From Bacillus sp. EB01 (GTDB taxonomy: Bacteria > Bacillota > Bacilli > Bacillales > Cytobacillaceae), in assembly GCF_000613125.1 (NCBI RefSeq), contig NZ_HG964497.1, positions 4,146,372-4,210,371 on the forward strand: DNA of 64,000 nt, read 5' to 3'. Shown here piece after piece: positions 27,758-37,489 of this stretch. Each line of letters starts with the position of its first letter. Positions within the stretch are counted from its first letter, which is position 1. The notes beneath the pieces are model-generated. The model worked only from the letters and a program-made list of their open reading frames with translations. It ran no database searches and had not been told where the DNA came from. Both the position numbers and the translations under genes were made by a program.

Positions 27758-28026
27758 AAGGATGTTTCTAAAAGTACGAAGTAGTAGGAGTTGATTTCAG
27801 CTACACTAGGGAAGCAACCGAGAATTTTCACCCTAGGGAGCTATCACGATGCGTCTTTCCTGTCCCTCTAGCGAAGCAGTATATTTCCGGCTCTGTTACC
27901 TTTCCAAGCTCCGACTACTTTGTTCGGGCTCTGATAAGGCTTCTCTGTTACCCTTCCAAGCTCTGATGACTCTGTTCGGGCACTGATAACCCTCCCCGTT
28001 AATCCGAGGTATGTTGATTGTATTAT
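27758..28026. repeat. intergenic region with a 52-bp direct repeat
   Basis: No gene is supported. Two consecutive copies of a unit of about 52 bases begin at 27891 and 27943. Both contain CTCTGTTACC, TTCCAAGCTC and TGTTCGGGC at matching positions and differ at a handful of bases. Confidence 0.65.
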
Positions 28027-29355
28027 TTATAATAAATCCGCCGCAAGCCTTGCAAGTCCTGATCGCTCACCCTTCAATAGCTTCACATGGCCGGCAATTG
28101 GCTGATCCTTAAATTTTTCAACCACATATGTGAGCCCATTATTATATGCATCGAGATAAGGATGATCAATTTGCTCCGGGTCACCCATCAGGACTATTTT
28201 ACTTCCTTCCCCTACTCTGGTAAGGATCGTTTTAACTTCGTGCTTGGTAAGATTTTGGGCTTCATCAATAATTATATACTGATCCGGAAGACTTCTGCCC
28301 CTAATATAAGTCAACCCCTCCACCTCAATTGAGCCAAGCCCTGCCAGGATAGCGTCCAGTTCACCAGGTTTCTTCGTATTGAATAAAAACTCAAGATTAT
28401 CATAAATTGGCTGCATCCAGGGCCGGAGCTTCTCTTGTTTTTCTCCAGGTAAGAAACCAAGGTCTTTTCCGAGCGGAACAATTGGCCGGGCAACGAGCAA
28501 TTTTTTAAATTCCTTAAGATCTTCAATCTGCATTAACCCGGCTGCAAGCGCCAGCAGCGTCTTTCCGGTTCCAGCTTTGCCTATCAGGGTTACTAGTGGG
28601 AGGTCCTTTCTCAACAAGAGTTCTAATGCCATCGTTTGTTGAACGTTTCGCGAGTGAATCCCCCAAACATGTTCATGCTTACCTACTAGTTTTTTTGCAA
28701 CCCTGACAGACTTGTCTATAAGTCCTAAAGCGGAAGCCGAACTTCCAAGGGAATCCTTTATGATTACAAATTGATTGGGGTAAAATCTCTGTTTGCCAAG
28801 CTGGGTGACAAGAAGCTCTCCGCTCTTGTAAAATGCATTTATTAACTCAAGCGGAATTAGAACCTCCTGAAAACCATCATATAAATGGTCAGCTTCAACA
28901 ACCCGATCGTTGAGGAAATCCTCCGCATTCAGTCCAATAGCATCTGCTTTAACGCGCACAAGCGCATCCTTACTGACTAGAATGACAGCTTTTCCATTCT
29001 CCTTTGCCTGTTCCTCTAAGAACAAATTCTTCGCTACCGCCAAAATTCTGTTATCATTCGTTTTTTCTGTGAAAATCTCCTGAAGTTCATGAAATGATCT
29101 GTGATTTAATTCAATTCTGAGATTCCCGCCATTTTCCAAAGGAATTTTTTCATGGAGTTTCCCTGTTTCCCTGAGGCTGTCTATTAGCCTTGATACCTGG
29201 CGGGCATTGCGGCCCACCTCATCCATATACCGTTTTTTCGAATCGACTTCCTCTAGTACAACTGCAGGAATAACAACTTCATTGTCCTCAAATGAAAAAA
29301 GTGAATACGGGTCCTGCAACAATACATTGGTGTCCAATACATATATTTTACTCAA
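28027..29355 (-). CDS. ylaK: PIN-PhoH fusion ATPase (PhoH2), YlaK
   Basis: The 442-residue product joins an N-terminal PIN nuclease-like domain (MSKIYVLDTNVLL, with acidic residue D8) to a C-terminal PhoH ATPase domain carrying Walker A GKAGTGKT and Walker B YIIIDEAQN. Such PhoH2 proteins have been shown to act as RNA helicase-RNases in actinobacteria, where they pair with PhoAT antitoxins; no antitoxin-like gene is seen here. The TTG at 29355 follows GGGAGG by seven bases; an upstream extension is not supported. Confidence 0.93.
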   Translation of the reverse strand: MSKIYVLDTNVLLQDPYSLFSFEDNEVVIPAVVLEEVDSKKRYMDEVGRNARQVSRLIDSLRETGKLHEKIPLENGGNLRIELNHRSFHELQEIFTEKTNDNRILAVAKNLFLEEQAKENGKAVILVSKDALVRVKADAIGLNAEDFLNDRVVEADHLYDGFQEVLIPLELINAFYKSGELLVTQLGKQRFYPNQFVIIKDSLGSSASALGLIDKSVRVAKKLVGKHEHVWGIHSRNVQQTMALELLLRKDLPLVTLIGKAGTGKTLLALAAGLMQIEDLKEFKKLLVARPIVPLGKDLGFLPGEKQEKLRPWMQPIYDNLEFLFNTKKPGELDAILAGLGSIEVEGLTYIRGRSLPDQYIIIDEAQNLTKHEVKTILTRVGEGSKIVLMGDPEQIDHPYLDAYNNGLTYVVEKFKDQPIAGHVKLLKGERSGLARLAADLL

Positions 29356-29511
29356 GTGAATGCCTCCCGCTTCTATGGCCTCTATTCGACTTTTGGTAAA
29401 ATATATGTTTTCAGGAATAAAGATAGACGATTTTCCGGACAATAATCTATATTAGCCGCGGCGAATTGGTATGATCTCTTTCGCGGCGCGCAATAAAGGA
29501 GATTGTGTCCC

Positions 29512-30105
29512 ATGCAAAATTTCACCTTGTTAGCCGTGCTCCTTTTCCTGATTTCGGGATGCGGAGCAAATGGACAGTCGGCACAAAATCAGAAGAATAA
29601 CAATGAGAATCAAGTGAAAGTACAAAGAGTTGAAACGACAGAGACTGACAGGGAAACTGGAAAACTCGCTGCAAGGCGGCTTGAGAAATTGGCGGCGGCT
29701 GTTCCCGAAGTAAATGGTGCCAATGCAGTTGTACTTGGCCGCTACGCAATTGTCGGCATAGATATTAATGCGGGAGTTGAAAGGTCGGAAGCAGGCGTTA
29801 TTAAATATTCAGTTGCAGAGGCACTTAAGGATGACCCCCATGGAGCTCGTGCCATGGTTGTTGCCGACCCGGATATGAATGCAAGACTAAAAGAAATATC
29901 CGCTGATATCGACGCTGGGAGGCCCATTCAGGGGATCATGTATGAGTTAGCTGATATAGCAGGCAGGCTAGTCCCTGAAGTTCCTGCGAGGCATCCACAA
30001 CCTGAAATTGGAAACGAAGTCGACGAACCCAAAAAACAGCTGAATTCAAATGAGAGAAAAAAACTTGAACAAAAACAAGAAGAAGAATCAAACTATCAAA
30101 AATAA
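29512..30105 (+). CDS. ylaJ: YhcN/YlaJ family sporulation lipoprotein
   Basis: The product (197 residues) has a lipoprotein signal peptide ending in ISGCG, an Asn/Gln-rich linker and a YhcN/YlaJ domain (about residues 40-150) with the NGANAVVLGRYAIVGIDI segment. The family is found in spores, and B. subtilis YlaJ has been linked to germination and cortex hydrolysis. The tail is Lys/Glu-rich. The ATG at 29512 follows AAAGGAGA with eight bases. It is divergent from ylaK. Confidence 0.9.
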   Translation: MQNFTLLAVLLFLISGCGANGQSAQNQKNNNENQVKVQRVETTETDRETGKLAARRLEKLAAAVPEVNGANAVVLGRYAIVGIDINAGVERSEAGVIKYSVAEALKDDPHGARAMVVADPDMNARLKEISADIDAGRPIQGIMYELADIAGRLVPEVPARHPQPEIGNEVDEPKKQLNSNERKKLEQKQEEESNYQK

Positions 30106-30133
30106 AGCTTAGTCTGTTGACTAAGCTTTTTTC
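30100..30133. terminator. bidirectional terminator between ylaJ and the PNPOx-like gene
   Basis: A stem pairing AAAGCTTAGTC with GACTAAGCTTT overlaps the end of the minus-strand gene and has A- and T-rich flanks. Confidence 0.85.
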
Positions 30134-30576
30134 ATCGCTTCCATGACCTGGATATCTAATTTTTCTGCGGCCTCTTTATCGTACGTTTTATCATATTGCG
30201 GTTCGCTGACCATCTTTGAACCATAAAACATGACATCATGAACCTCATGTATTTTAATTTCCACAAGCGCCAGCTTTAATGGGATTTCTTCTATTTTCTC
30301 GATTTTTATTGTTGCATGTCCATTAATTGAATAAGTTGATTCATTTGCGATAACACTTATGGCTACCGAATTGTTTTGTCTGATATTTTTAATAATCCTG
30401 GAACGGTTATCAACCGCAAAGAAAATGGTGGACTCATCTTTTGCCAACAGCCATGATATCGCACTTACGTTGGGCCCTCCTGTTTCATGATCAACAGTGG
30501 CCAGTGTGACGAAACGCTCATGCTGCAATTCATCAAATAACGGCTTGATGAGTTTTGATTCAACTTGATTAGGCAT
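30121..30576 (-). CDS. pyridoxamine 5'-phosphate oxidase-like flavin-binding protein
   Basis: This 151-residue protein has the split-barrel fold of the PNPOx-like superfamily: ERFVTLATVDHETGGPNVSAISW in the N-terminal strands and a DNRSRIIKNIRQNNSVAISV segment. It probably binds FMN, F420-type or haem cofactors; there is no evidence that it makes pyridoxal phosphate. The ATG at 30576 follows AGGGGAG. It sits between ylaJ and ylaI. Confidence 0.82.
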   Translation of the reverse strand: MPNQVESKLIKPLFDELQHERFVTLATVDHETGGPNVSAISWLLAKDESTIFFAVDNRSRIIKNIRQNNSVAISVIANESTYSINGHATIKIEKIEEIPLKLALVEIKIHEVHDVMFYGSKMVSEPQYDKTYDKEAAEKLDIQVMEAMKKA

Positions 30577-30729
30577 GCCTATCGCTCCCCTTCCATACTT
30601 GCCAGTAACCACATCTTACTATTTTTGGCCGGGCTCTTCAACCAGATTACAGCCATGGGGCTATATATAGGGAGTTGTCCATGATATAATTGGAACAAAG
30701 TGATAGCACAAAATTGAGGTGGGTTTAAC

Positions 30730-30930
30730 TTGAAGGTAAAATGTGTTTTATGCGATACAATAGAGAGCATTCCCGATGATGCGTTGGAGGCTAAACGGCT
30801 TCGAAATCGTCCAATACATACGTACATGTGCGAGCCTTGCCATGAGAGGATATCCGAAAAGACGAATGAACGGATTGCTAGCGGCAATTTCCGCTTGTAT
30901 CGAACTAAAGTAAACCAGGATGATTTTTAG
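30730..30930 (+). CDS. ylaI: YlaI family zinc-ribbon protein (DUF2197)
   Basis: The 66-residue protein has two CxxC pairs (C5-C8 and C34-C37) that should bind one zinc ion. It matches YlaI, an uncharacterised small protein of Bacillaceae, in sequence and position. The start is a TTG behind GAGGTGGG. Its terminator lies about 70 bases downstream, after a short repeat fragment (AAAGGCGCAAGCGCGC to GCTAGACAG). Confidence 0.9.
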   Translation: MKVKCVLCDTIESIPDDALEAKRLRNRPIHTYMCEPCHERISEKTNERIASGNFRLYRTKVNQDDF

Positions 30931-30993
30931 AAAGGCGCAAGCGCGCTAAAGCTAGACAGTTCTCAAAGTAAAGACATACTTTCTGATATTTCA

Positions 30994-31036
30994 TTAAAAC
31001 ACCCCCTGATGGAATTCCATCAGGGGGTGTTTTTTA
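30994..31036. terminator. bidirectional terminator between ylaI and a small gene
   Basis: A near-perfect stem of about 18 bp (AACACCCCCTGATGGAAT with ATTCCATCAGGGGGTGTT) has A-rich and T6 flanks. It is one of the strongest hairpins in the window. Confidence 0.9.
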
Positions 31037-31059
31037 GGTTTGGATTTTCGGGCACTAGC

Positions 31060-31350
31060 CTAGTTATTTGGGTAGTTGACGAATTTATCCGGTTCGAGGT
31101 TAATCTGATTCAGCATGACCTCAATCAACTCTCTGGGGAATCTTGTCTTTTTCGATTCACCTTCACGAACATAATGGACATAGTACATTTCTTCGTCTGT
31201 TTCAATTTTAATATCTGAAACTCCGTGATTCTCTACAAGCATTTCATCAAACATCTGCTTTGTTTCCTGGGCTGCAGTATCATCCGGACGAGCATCACTA
31301 ACCACTTTAATTGTAAGCCAATTATAAAGAGTATCCTGTACAGATCTCAC
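31060..31350 (-). CDS. small conserved acidic protein, function unknown
   Basis: The product has 96 residues, is acidic and soluble, and belongs to no family I can name. The start is a GTG behind AGGGGGA. It follows ylaH after 16 bases on the same strand, so it is part of a typA-ylaH-31060 transcription unit. It occupies a slot that is empty between ylaI and ylaH in B. subtilis. No motifs are evident. Confidence 0.75.
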   Translation of the reverse strand: MRSVQDTLYNWLTIKVVSDARPDDTAAQETKQMFDEMLVENHGVSDIKIETDEEMYYVHYVREGESKKTRFPRELIEVMLNQINLEPDKFVNYPNN

Positions 31351-31366
31351 TTGCCATTCCCCCTGG

Positions 31367-31675
31367 TCAAGCTTGTTTACTTTCTTTCCTTTCCTGGTGG
31401 AGGCGGATCTTATAAATTATAAGGATAAGCGCCGCTACAACCAACCCTTCAGCGACAGGAAGAAAAATGCCCAGTGCTGTCAGGATAGTTCCACCCAAAG
31501 CAAGAAAGATATAGATAACTGCCTGTTTTAACAATGGGAGTTTTTTGGCGAAACCAAGCTTGTATACAATGATTGAAAGCACGACAATTGTCAAATACAA
31601 GGGCCAAGTTCCGTTTTCCTCCACATTGTAAAGAGCTGCAAAAAAGGATAGCCGATCATTCAGCATTGCTTCCAT
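31367..31675 (-). CDS. ylaH: YlaH-like membrane protein
   Basis: This 102-residue protein has three hydrophobic helices (about residues 25-42, 50-67 and 70-87) and a basic C-terminus. It matches the YlaH-like family of Bacillus, function unknown. It begins 21 bases after typA on the same strand, and the typA-ylaH order is conserved. Confidence 0.88.
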   Translation of the reverse strand: MEAMLNDRLSFFAALYNVEENGTWPLYLTIVVLSIIVYKLGFAKKLPLLKQAVIYIFLALGGTILTALGIFLPVAEGLVVAALILIIYKIRLHQERKESKQA

Positions 31676-31696
31676 TTCTGCCGATCCTCCCCTACC

Positions 31697-33541
31697 CTAA
31701 TTTATCTCTGAGTACTTTTTCTTTTTGGCCATCCGTTCCCGCTCATTCTTATCGAGAATCTTTTTGCGAAGGCGGATTGATTCCGGTGTAACTTCACAAT
31801 ACTCGTCTTCATTCAAATATTCAAGAGATTCTTCAAGTGTCATGATTCTTGGTTTTTTAATTGTTGATGTTTGATCCTTATTAGCTGAACGGACGTTTGT
31901 GGCTTGCTTGACCTTCGTAATATTAACGGTTATGTCGTTTTCACGGGTATGCTCGCCAACAATCATACCTTCATATATTTCAGTTCCCGGCTCAACAAAA
32001 ATCGTGCCTCGGTCTTCAACCTGCATAATTCCATAAGTGGAAGCCTTACCAGATTCCATTGATACAAGAACTCCCTGTCGCCTTCCACCCACCTGGCCCG
32101 AAAGCATTGGCTGGTAGCTGTCAAATGTGTGATTAATAATTCCATATCCACGTGTCAGTGTCAGGAACTCTGTTGTGTATCCAATCAATCCCCTAGCTGG
32201 AACCATGAAAATCAGTCGAACCTGTCCGTTGCCACTATTAATCATATCAGACATTTCGCCTTTACGGGCACCAATTGATTCCATGACTCCACCTGTATAT
32301 TCCTCAGGAATGTCAATTTGAACCCTCTCAATCGGTTCACAGCGAACACCATCAATTTCTTTTACAATAACTTCAGGCTTGGATACCTGAAGCTCGTACC
32401 CTTCACGCCGCATATTTTCAATCAAAATGGAAAGATGCAATTCACCCCTGCCGGAAACGATCCAGGCATCAGGGGAATCTGTATTTTCGACCTTTAGGCT
32501 TACATCTGTCTGAAGCTGAGCGTGCAAGCGTTCTTCAATTTTTCTTGAAGTCAAGTATTTGCCTTCCCTGCCAGCAAACGGACTGTTGTTTACAACAAAT
32601 GTCATTTGCAATGTCGGTTCATCGATATGAAGGATAGGAAGAGCTTCCTGATGTTCGACTGGAGTAACAGTCTCGCCAACATTTATATCTTCCATTCCTG
32701 ATACAGCAACAAGATCACCTGCAAATGCTTCCTGGATTTCCTGTCGTTTCAGGCCAAAGAAACCGAACAATTTCGAGACACGGAATTGTTTCACTGTTCC
32801 ATCAAGTTTCATAAGTGCGACCTGTTGGCCAACTTTCATCGTTCCGCGGAATATACGTCCAATTCCGATACGGCCAACATAATCGTTATAATCAAGAAGG
32901 GCAACCTGGAATTGAAGTGGTTCCTCTCTATTATCAACAGGTGCCGGTATATGCTCAATGATGGACTCATATATTACCTGCATATTGTCTTCCTGTTTTG
33001 CAGGGTCTGGGTCCAGGCTTGCTGTTCCATTTAGTGCAGAAGCATAAACAACCGGGAATTCTAGCTGGTCTTCATTAGCATCAAGTTCAATAAACAAGTC
33101 AATTACTTCATCAATCACTTCCGCGGGACGAGCGAAATCGCGGTCAATTTTATTAACAACAACAATTGGTGTGAGGTTTTGCTCAAGAGCTTTTTTCAAG
33201 ACAAACCTTGTCTGAGGCATCGTTCCTTCATATGCATCAACGACAAGCAGGACCCCATCAACCATTTTCATGATTCGTTCTACTTCTCCGCCGAAATCGG
33301 CATGTCCCGGGGTATCAAGGATGTTGATTTTTGCATCTTTGTATTGAATGGCTGTGTTTTTAGCCAGGATGGTAATTCCGCGTTCCCTTTCAAGGTCATT
33401 GGAATCCATTGCCCTCTCTTCAACGTGTTCATTTGACCTGAAAATACCAGACTGTTTTAAAAGCTGGTCAACAAGTGTGGTTTTACCGTGGTCGACGTGG
33501 GCGATGATCGCTATATTTCGAATATCATTTCTTAATTGCAT
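31697..33541 (-). CDS. typA: ribosome-associated GTPase TypA/BipA
   Basis: TypA is an EF-G-like translational GTPase that acts in ribosome assembly and stress or cold adaptation. The 614-residue protein has G1 AHVDHGKTT (residues 14-22), G3 DTPGH and G4 NKID, followed by beta-barrel, EF-G-like and C-terminal TypA-specific domains. The ATG follows AGGAG. It heads a minus-strand unit with ylaH and the small gene at 31060. Confidence 0.97.
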   Translation of the reverse strand: MQLRNDIRNIAIIAHVDHGKTTLVDQLLKQSGIFRSNEHVEERAMDSNDLERERGITILAKNTAIQYKDAKINILDTPGHADFGGEVERIMKMVDGVLLVVDAYEGTMPQTRFVLKKALEQNLTPIVVVNKIDRDFARPAEVIDEVIDLFIELDANEDQLEFPVVYASALNGTASLDPDPAKQEDNMQVIYESIIEHIPAPVDNREEPLQFQVALLDYNDYVGRIGIGRIFRGTMKVGQQVALMKLDGTVKQFRVSKLFGFFGLKRQEIQEAFAGDLVAVSGMEDINVGETVTPVEHQEALPILHIDEPTLQMTFVVNNSPFAGREGKYLTSRKIEERLHAQLQTDVSLKVENTDSPDAWIVSGRGELHLSILIENMRREGYELQVSKPEVIVKEIDGVRCEPIERVQIDIPEEYTGGVMESIGARKGEMSDMINSGNGQVRLIFMVPARGLIGYTTEFLTLTRGYGIINHTFDSYQPMLSGQVGGRRQGVLVSMESGKASTYGIMQVEDRGTIFVEPGTEIYEGMIVGEHTRENDITVNITKVKQATNVRSANKDQTSTIKKPRIMTLEESLEYLNEDEYCEVTPESIRLRKKILDKNERERMAKKKKYSEIN

Positions 33542-33729
33542 TTATTTCCAACTCCTGCCTTATTATAAGGGATTTCGTAAATTTGATAGTAGTCCTTACG
33601 TACAACTAAAACATTATACCATAATTATCGTGAAAACATAGTATTTTTCTTCCAACCATAGATTTTATATTATTTTACCCAAAAATTGTCCGTGACCTAC
33701 ATATAATTATGTATACCCTGTTTATTGCT

Positions 33730-33764
33730 AATAAAAAAGCCAGCGGTTTCCCGCCAGCGATTTG
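33730..33764 (-). terminator. terminator of yktC
   Basis: On the minus strand a 7-bp stem with two G-U pairs (CTGGCGG with CCGCTGG, loop GAAA) is followed by six T residues, just past the gene's stop. Confidence 0.7.
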
Positions 33765-34562
33765 TTACCATTTTCCACCTTTTAAGTATTGTTTCAGGAT
33801 TTCTTCATGGAGAGCAGGATCCGCAGCAAAAATAGACGATTTATTCAGGAAGTCGAGTTTATTGCCATGAAGGTCGGTAACCTTGCCGCCGAGTTCTTCG
33901 ACAATAACGGCCCCTCCGGCAAAATCCCATGGAGCCAGCCTAGGGGACAAATATGCATTTACCCTTCCTGTAGCTACATATATAAGCTCCAGTGCCGCAG
34001 AACCGTACGATCTGGCGCCGCGTGCATCCCGTACAAGAGGGATGACCATGTTATGGTCAATCATGTCATTTTGCATTACCCATGTTATGTTAAGGGCAAG
34101 TATTGCCTCTTTCACTACCGATTTCCCGAGCTTAGGGAGCTCTTTTTCGTTTAAGAAGGCACCCTTCCCGATAAAAGCATGGTAAAGTTCATCATGGACA
34201 ATATCATAAATAAGCCCTATTTTACCAACGCCATCCTCATAAATGCCAATTGAAATAGCAAAGTTGCGCTGCTGATGGACAAAGTTCATTGTTCCATCAA
34301 TTGGATCAATTATCCAAACAATTCCATCCAAATCGGTAAATGTATCTCCAAAACCTTCCTCGCCCAAAATGCGATGACCCGGGTATGCTTCCCTAATTTT
34401 TTCAATGAAAAATTGTTCCGTTTCTCTATCCATGTCAGTAACAAGATCGTTCGGATTTGATTTCGTGTGGATATTTAAGGTTTTATCAAAAGAAGAACGA
34501 ATTCTGTCTCCTGCTTCATATACCCATTCCTTTGCGTTCTCATATAATTTCTCCCAATCCAT
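33765..34562 (-). CDS. yktC: inositol monophosphatase family protein YktC
   Basis: The product (265 residues) is a Mg2+-dependent sugar phosphatase of the IMPase/SuhB family. The metal-binding motif IDPIDGT is at about residues 83-89, and the second aspartate lies in the WDFAGGAVIVEE motif near the C-terminus. In B. subtilis YktC is a myo-inositol-1-phosphatase. The ATG at 34562 follows GGAGGT; an upstream ATG lacks this support. It is next to ykzI and yktB as in B. subtilis. Confidence 0.93.
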   Translation of the reverse strand: MDWEKLYENAKEWVYEAGDRIRSSFDKTLNIHTKSNPNDLVTDMDRETEQFFIEKIREAYPGHRILGEEGFGDTFTDLDGIVWIIDPIDGTMNFVHQQRNFAISIGIYEDGVGKIGLIYDIVHDELYHAFIGKGAFLNEKELPKLGKSVVKEAILALNITWVMQNDMIDHNMVIPLVRDARGARSYGSAALELIYVATGRVNAYLSPRLAPWDFAGGAVIVEELGGKVTDLHGNKLDFLNKSSIFAADPALHEEILKQYLKGGKW

Positions 34563-34750
34563 GCCATAACCTCCAATGATTTCACGACGCATTCACTGTT
34601 TAGATTATACAAAAAAGGCCTTGCCTTCAACTTCTAGGATTCCCCTTCGACAAAATAATAAACGAACTCACCAGCATGGCCAGGAGTCCGTTTAAATCAG
34701 GGGGTTTCGTTCTTTTCATTATTTCTATTTGACTTCCTCTCCGCATTTCT

Positions 34751-34945
34751 TTATAGTGCTTTGAGCCTCAGCAGTTCCTGACGGATTTTTTCAAGACGGA
34801 GCTTACAAGTGCGCTTTTCCTCTTCGTTGTTTTCACTCATCGCATCAAACAAAGTTGCCAGTTCATAATCCATCTCAAGTTTCAATACTGCTGTTCTTTC
34901 TTTATCGTATGCCTTTTTTCTTGTCGAATTAATTAACTGTTTCAT
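34751..34945 (-). CDS. ykzI: YkzI-like small helical protein
   Basis: The product (64 residues) is charged and almost entirely alpha-helical (MKQLINSTRKKAYDKER at the start, KLRLEKIRQELLRLKAL at the end). Its size and location between yktC and yktB match ykzI of B. subtilis. The function is unknown. The ATG at 34945 lies ten bases after AAGGAG; an earlier in-frame ATG overlaps the ribosome binding site. Confidence 0.8.
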   Translation of the reverse strand: MKQLINSTRKKAYDKERTAVLKLEMDYELATLFDAMSENNEEEKRTCKLRLEKIRQELLRLKAL

Positions 34946-35122
34946 AATTGGAGCACTCCTTTTCATCTATATACTGATTTTTCAGTTTTTTACTATCATA
35001 GTATGAGCCAATTAAGAAAACGGCATTAAAATGTGCTTTTGACTCATATGAAATGTTTATAAATTTCCCTATCTTTCACGATATGCTAAAATAGCAATAG
35101 TTTGTGAAAGCGGGAGGTCTAT

Positions 35123-35743
35123 ATGGGATTTAATGGTTTTACTGAAGATGATTTCAATGTATTTAAAATCGATGGGCTTGAATCCCGGATGGATGGGATC
35201 ATAACACACATCCGTCCTAAACTTGAATTTCTCGGCAATCATTTTGCATCAGCCTTATCCATTACTGCCGGGGAAGAATTGTTTGCCCATGTTGCTAAAC
35301 ATGCCAGGAGGACGAAGAATCCCCCTAATGATACATGGGTTGCGTTTGCTGCTAATCCCCGCGGATATAAAATGGTACCCCATTTTCAGATTGGCCTTTG
35401 GGAAACCCATTTGTTTGTCTGGTTTGCCGTCATTTATGAGTGCCAGGGAAAGCAATCCATCGGTAAAGCTTTTATAAATAACCTTACTGAAATCCATCAA
35501 TCAATTCCCGGGAATTTTGTCTGGTCCGAAGACCATACCAAACCTGGTGCAACGAAGCATAGCAGCCTTAGCAAGGATGATCTGGAAGCTTCTTTTCAGC
35601 GGCTCTTAGATGTTAAGAAGGCTGAAATTCTTTGTGGCTATCACTTCGATCGAGACTCGGTTATTAAGATGGGCCCATCGGAATTACTTAAGAATATTGA
35701 AGATGTATTTAAGAAAATAGTACCCCTATATAAATTGTCATAA
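35123..35743 (+). CDS. yktB: DUF1054 family protein YktB
   Basis: This 206-residue cytosolic protein matches YktB (UPF0637/DUF1054) from start to end, including TWVAFAANPRGYKMVPHFQIGLW. Structures of the family are known but no activity has been assigned. The ATG follows GGGAGG. It is monocistronic, with a terminator 50 bases downstream, and is convergent with yktA. Confidence 0.92.
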   Translation: MGFNGFTEDDFNVFKIDGLESRMDGIITHIRPKLEFLGNHFASALSITAGEELFAHVAKHARRTKNPPNDTWVAFAANPRGYKMVPHFQIGLWETHLFVWFAVIYECQGKQSIGKAFINNLTEIHQSIPGNFVWSEDHTKPGATKHSSLSKDDLEASFQRLLDVKKAEILCGYHFDRDSVIKMGPSELLKNIEDVFKKIVPLYKLS

Positions 35744-35785
35744 ACCTGCAAATTATTATTGAAAAATAAAGCTGTCGTAATAGCC

Positions 35786-35828
35786 AATAAAAAAAGGTCT
35801 CAGAGGCTTCTCTGTGACCTTTTTTTGA
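35786..35828 (+). terminator. terminator of yktB
   Basis: A 10-bp stem with one mismatch (GGTCTCAGAG with CTCTGTGACC) is followed by eight T residues. Confidence 0.85.
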
Positions 35829-35880
35829 TACCTGTCCCGATCCTACCCGCTGCACCTGATACGGAGGCAGGGTTTTTAGT

Positions 35881-36159
35881 TTATTTTCGTTTCATCCTAA
35901 TTGTTTCCCCACTTGATTCTTCCTTTCCTTTCGTAACGGTCCGATAAGGGGAATAGCCGCTCATTTGCTCAAACTCCCCGAATAGTTTTTTCTCTTCCGC
36001 TTTAGATGGAACAACTGCTTTGAAGCTTCTATAAGCATTCATCAGTTTATCCCGATTAACCCCTTTTTCATATGCTTCCTCTATTACCTGGAAAAATTGA
36101 ATAACCTGAATGGTTTCATCTGTAGTCCATGTATAATCAATTGGATATTGATAGTCCAT
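35881..36159 (-). CDS. yktA: UPF0223 family protein YktA
   Basis: The 92-residue product matches YktA (UPF0223). It begins with [11 protein letters not shown] and contains the conserved [16 protein letters not shown] segment near the C-terminus. The family has a helical bundle structure and no known function. It lies 31 bases downstream of the nitronate monooxygenase-like gene on the same strand and may be co-transcribed with it. Confidence 0.92.
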   Translation of the reverse strand: MDYQYPIDYTWTTDETIQVIQFFQVIEEAYEKGVNRDKLMNAYRSFKAVVPSKAEEKKLFGEFEQMSGYSPYRTVTKGKEESSGETIRMKRK

Positions 36160-36190
36160 TCTATATCACCTGCTTTAACTAACTTTTGTA

Positions 36191-37150
36191 TTACTTTCCC
36201 CACTTATTTCTTATTGCAGCGGCTTCCTTTATTAGCTTGTCCATCAGTTCCTTCGCAGTCGGAATATCTTGAATCAGGCCAATTGCCTGGCCGGCCCATC
36301 CAAAGCCCTCATCCTCTTTCCCATCATGAATAAACCTCATGTTAGCTGCCCCACTGATATATTCCCTTAATTCTTCGTACCCGGCACCTTGTTGTTCCAG
36401 CTCAAGGATTTTGTTTGTCCATTTATTTTGAATTGCTCTCCCTGGAGCACCCAGTGACCTTTTTATAATAGTAGTGTCCAACTCACTTGATTCAATTAAC
36501 GCCTTCTTATAAGCATCACTTGCATGTATACATTCTTTTACGGCAATAAACCTTGTCCCCATTTCTATACCCTCTGCACCAAGGGCCAGGGCAGCCATGA
36601 GGCCTCTTCCATCTGCAATTCCGCCAGAAGCTATGACCGGGATTGAAATCGCATCGACCACACTTGGAATTAACACTACTGTACCAACATCATCCTTGCC
36701 AAGATGGCCGCCTCCTTCCTGGCCAACTACCATAACAGCATCGGCACCAAACTGCTCAGCCTTTAGCGCCTGTCTCCTCGAGGCAACCAGTACAAGTTTT
36801 TTGATCCCCGTGCTATCGAGCCGCTCCAGCAATGGTGCTGGATTTCCCCCGGTTACAGATATTGCTGGAACCTTTTCTTCGATGGCAATTTCCAGGAATT
36901 CTTCGTAAGGCCTTCCATGTTGACCGATTGCAAAATTCACACCGAATGGCTTTTCTGTCAGTTTTCTAACGTTTTTGATTTCATTACGTAAATCATCAGG
37001 GGTTAACAAGGACATTGCCGTAATTTGCCCTAAGCCACCCGCATTCGAAACAGCAGCAGCGAGCTCTGAGTAAGCTAGATGGGCAAGCCCTCCTTGAATA
37101 ATTGGATATTCAATTGACAATAGCTCAGTCACTCTTGTATTCCAATCCAT
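36191..37150 (-). CDS. nitronate monooxygenase (NPD) family flavoprotein
   Basis: The 319-residue product is a TIM-barrel FMN enzyme of the 2-nitropropane dioxygenase family. The N-terminal PIIQGG and NAGGLGQITA segments, VVGQEGGGHLG in the middle and ASGGIADGRGLMAALALGA for FMN-phosphate binding are all visible. It may detoxify nitronates; related FabK-type enoyl reductases share the fold, but FabK genes normally sit in fab clusters, unlike here. The ATG at 37150 follows GGAGGAGG. Confidence 0.88.
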   Translation of the reverse strand: MDWNTRVTELLSIEYPIIQGGLAHLAYSELAAAVSNAGGLGQITAMSLLTPDDLRNEIKNVRKLTEKPFGVNFAIGQHGRPYEEFLEIAIEEKVPAISVTGGNPAPLLERLDSTGIKKLVLVASRRQALKAEQFGADAVMVVGQEGGGHLGKDDVGTVVLIPSVVDAISIPVIASGGIADGRGLMAALALGAEGIEMGTRFIAVKECIHASDAYKKALIESSELDTTIIKRSLGAPGRAIQNKWTNKILELEQQGAGYEELREYISGAANMRFIHDGKEDEGFGWAGQAIGLIQDIPTAKELMDKLIKEAAAIRNKWGK

Positions 37151-37489
37151 TGGTTCCTCCTCCAATTCTTATGTATTCATTTGTTCAAGTTCATTATAGG
37201 TTATTTTAATGATGGTAAGGGAAACTACATTTACATAAGGAAAATTTTAATATTACTTTTTTCTGTCTTGTGCCGCTCCGAGAAGCAGTTAGAGCAGTTT
37301 CCTTTGTGGATTATATATTCTTTCATTTTATAACACAGCAGGAAACAATCTCTTTCTATGCAAAACGAAGCATAAGTGCTATAATTCTTTTGTTTTATGC
37401 CTATAAAAAATTACTGGTTTATAATTGGCGCCAATACGGACGCATCATGCGCCCATAAAGATATTTTTAGCAAAGAGGTGTGGAGAAAT
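37151..37489. other. upstream region of speA
   Basis: This 339-base gap has no gene. It contains a TATAAT hexamer near 37378 without a good -35 partner. A hairpin just before the speA ribosome binding site (ATGCGCCC with GACGCAT-type pairing around 37440-37456) could affect speA translation, which is inference. Confidence 0.4.

Noticed and set aside
28027-29355. PhoAT-PhoH2 toxin-antitoxin pair
   Set aside because: PIN-PhoH domains are present, but no small antitoxin-like frame lies upstream; the neighbour is divergent ylaJ.
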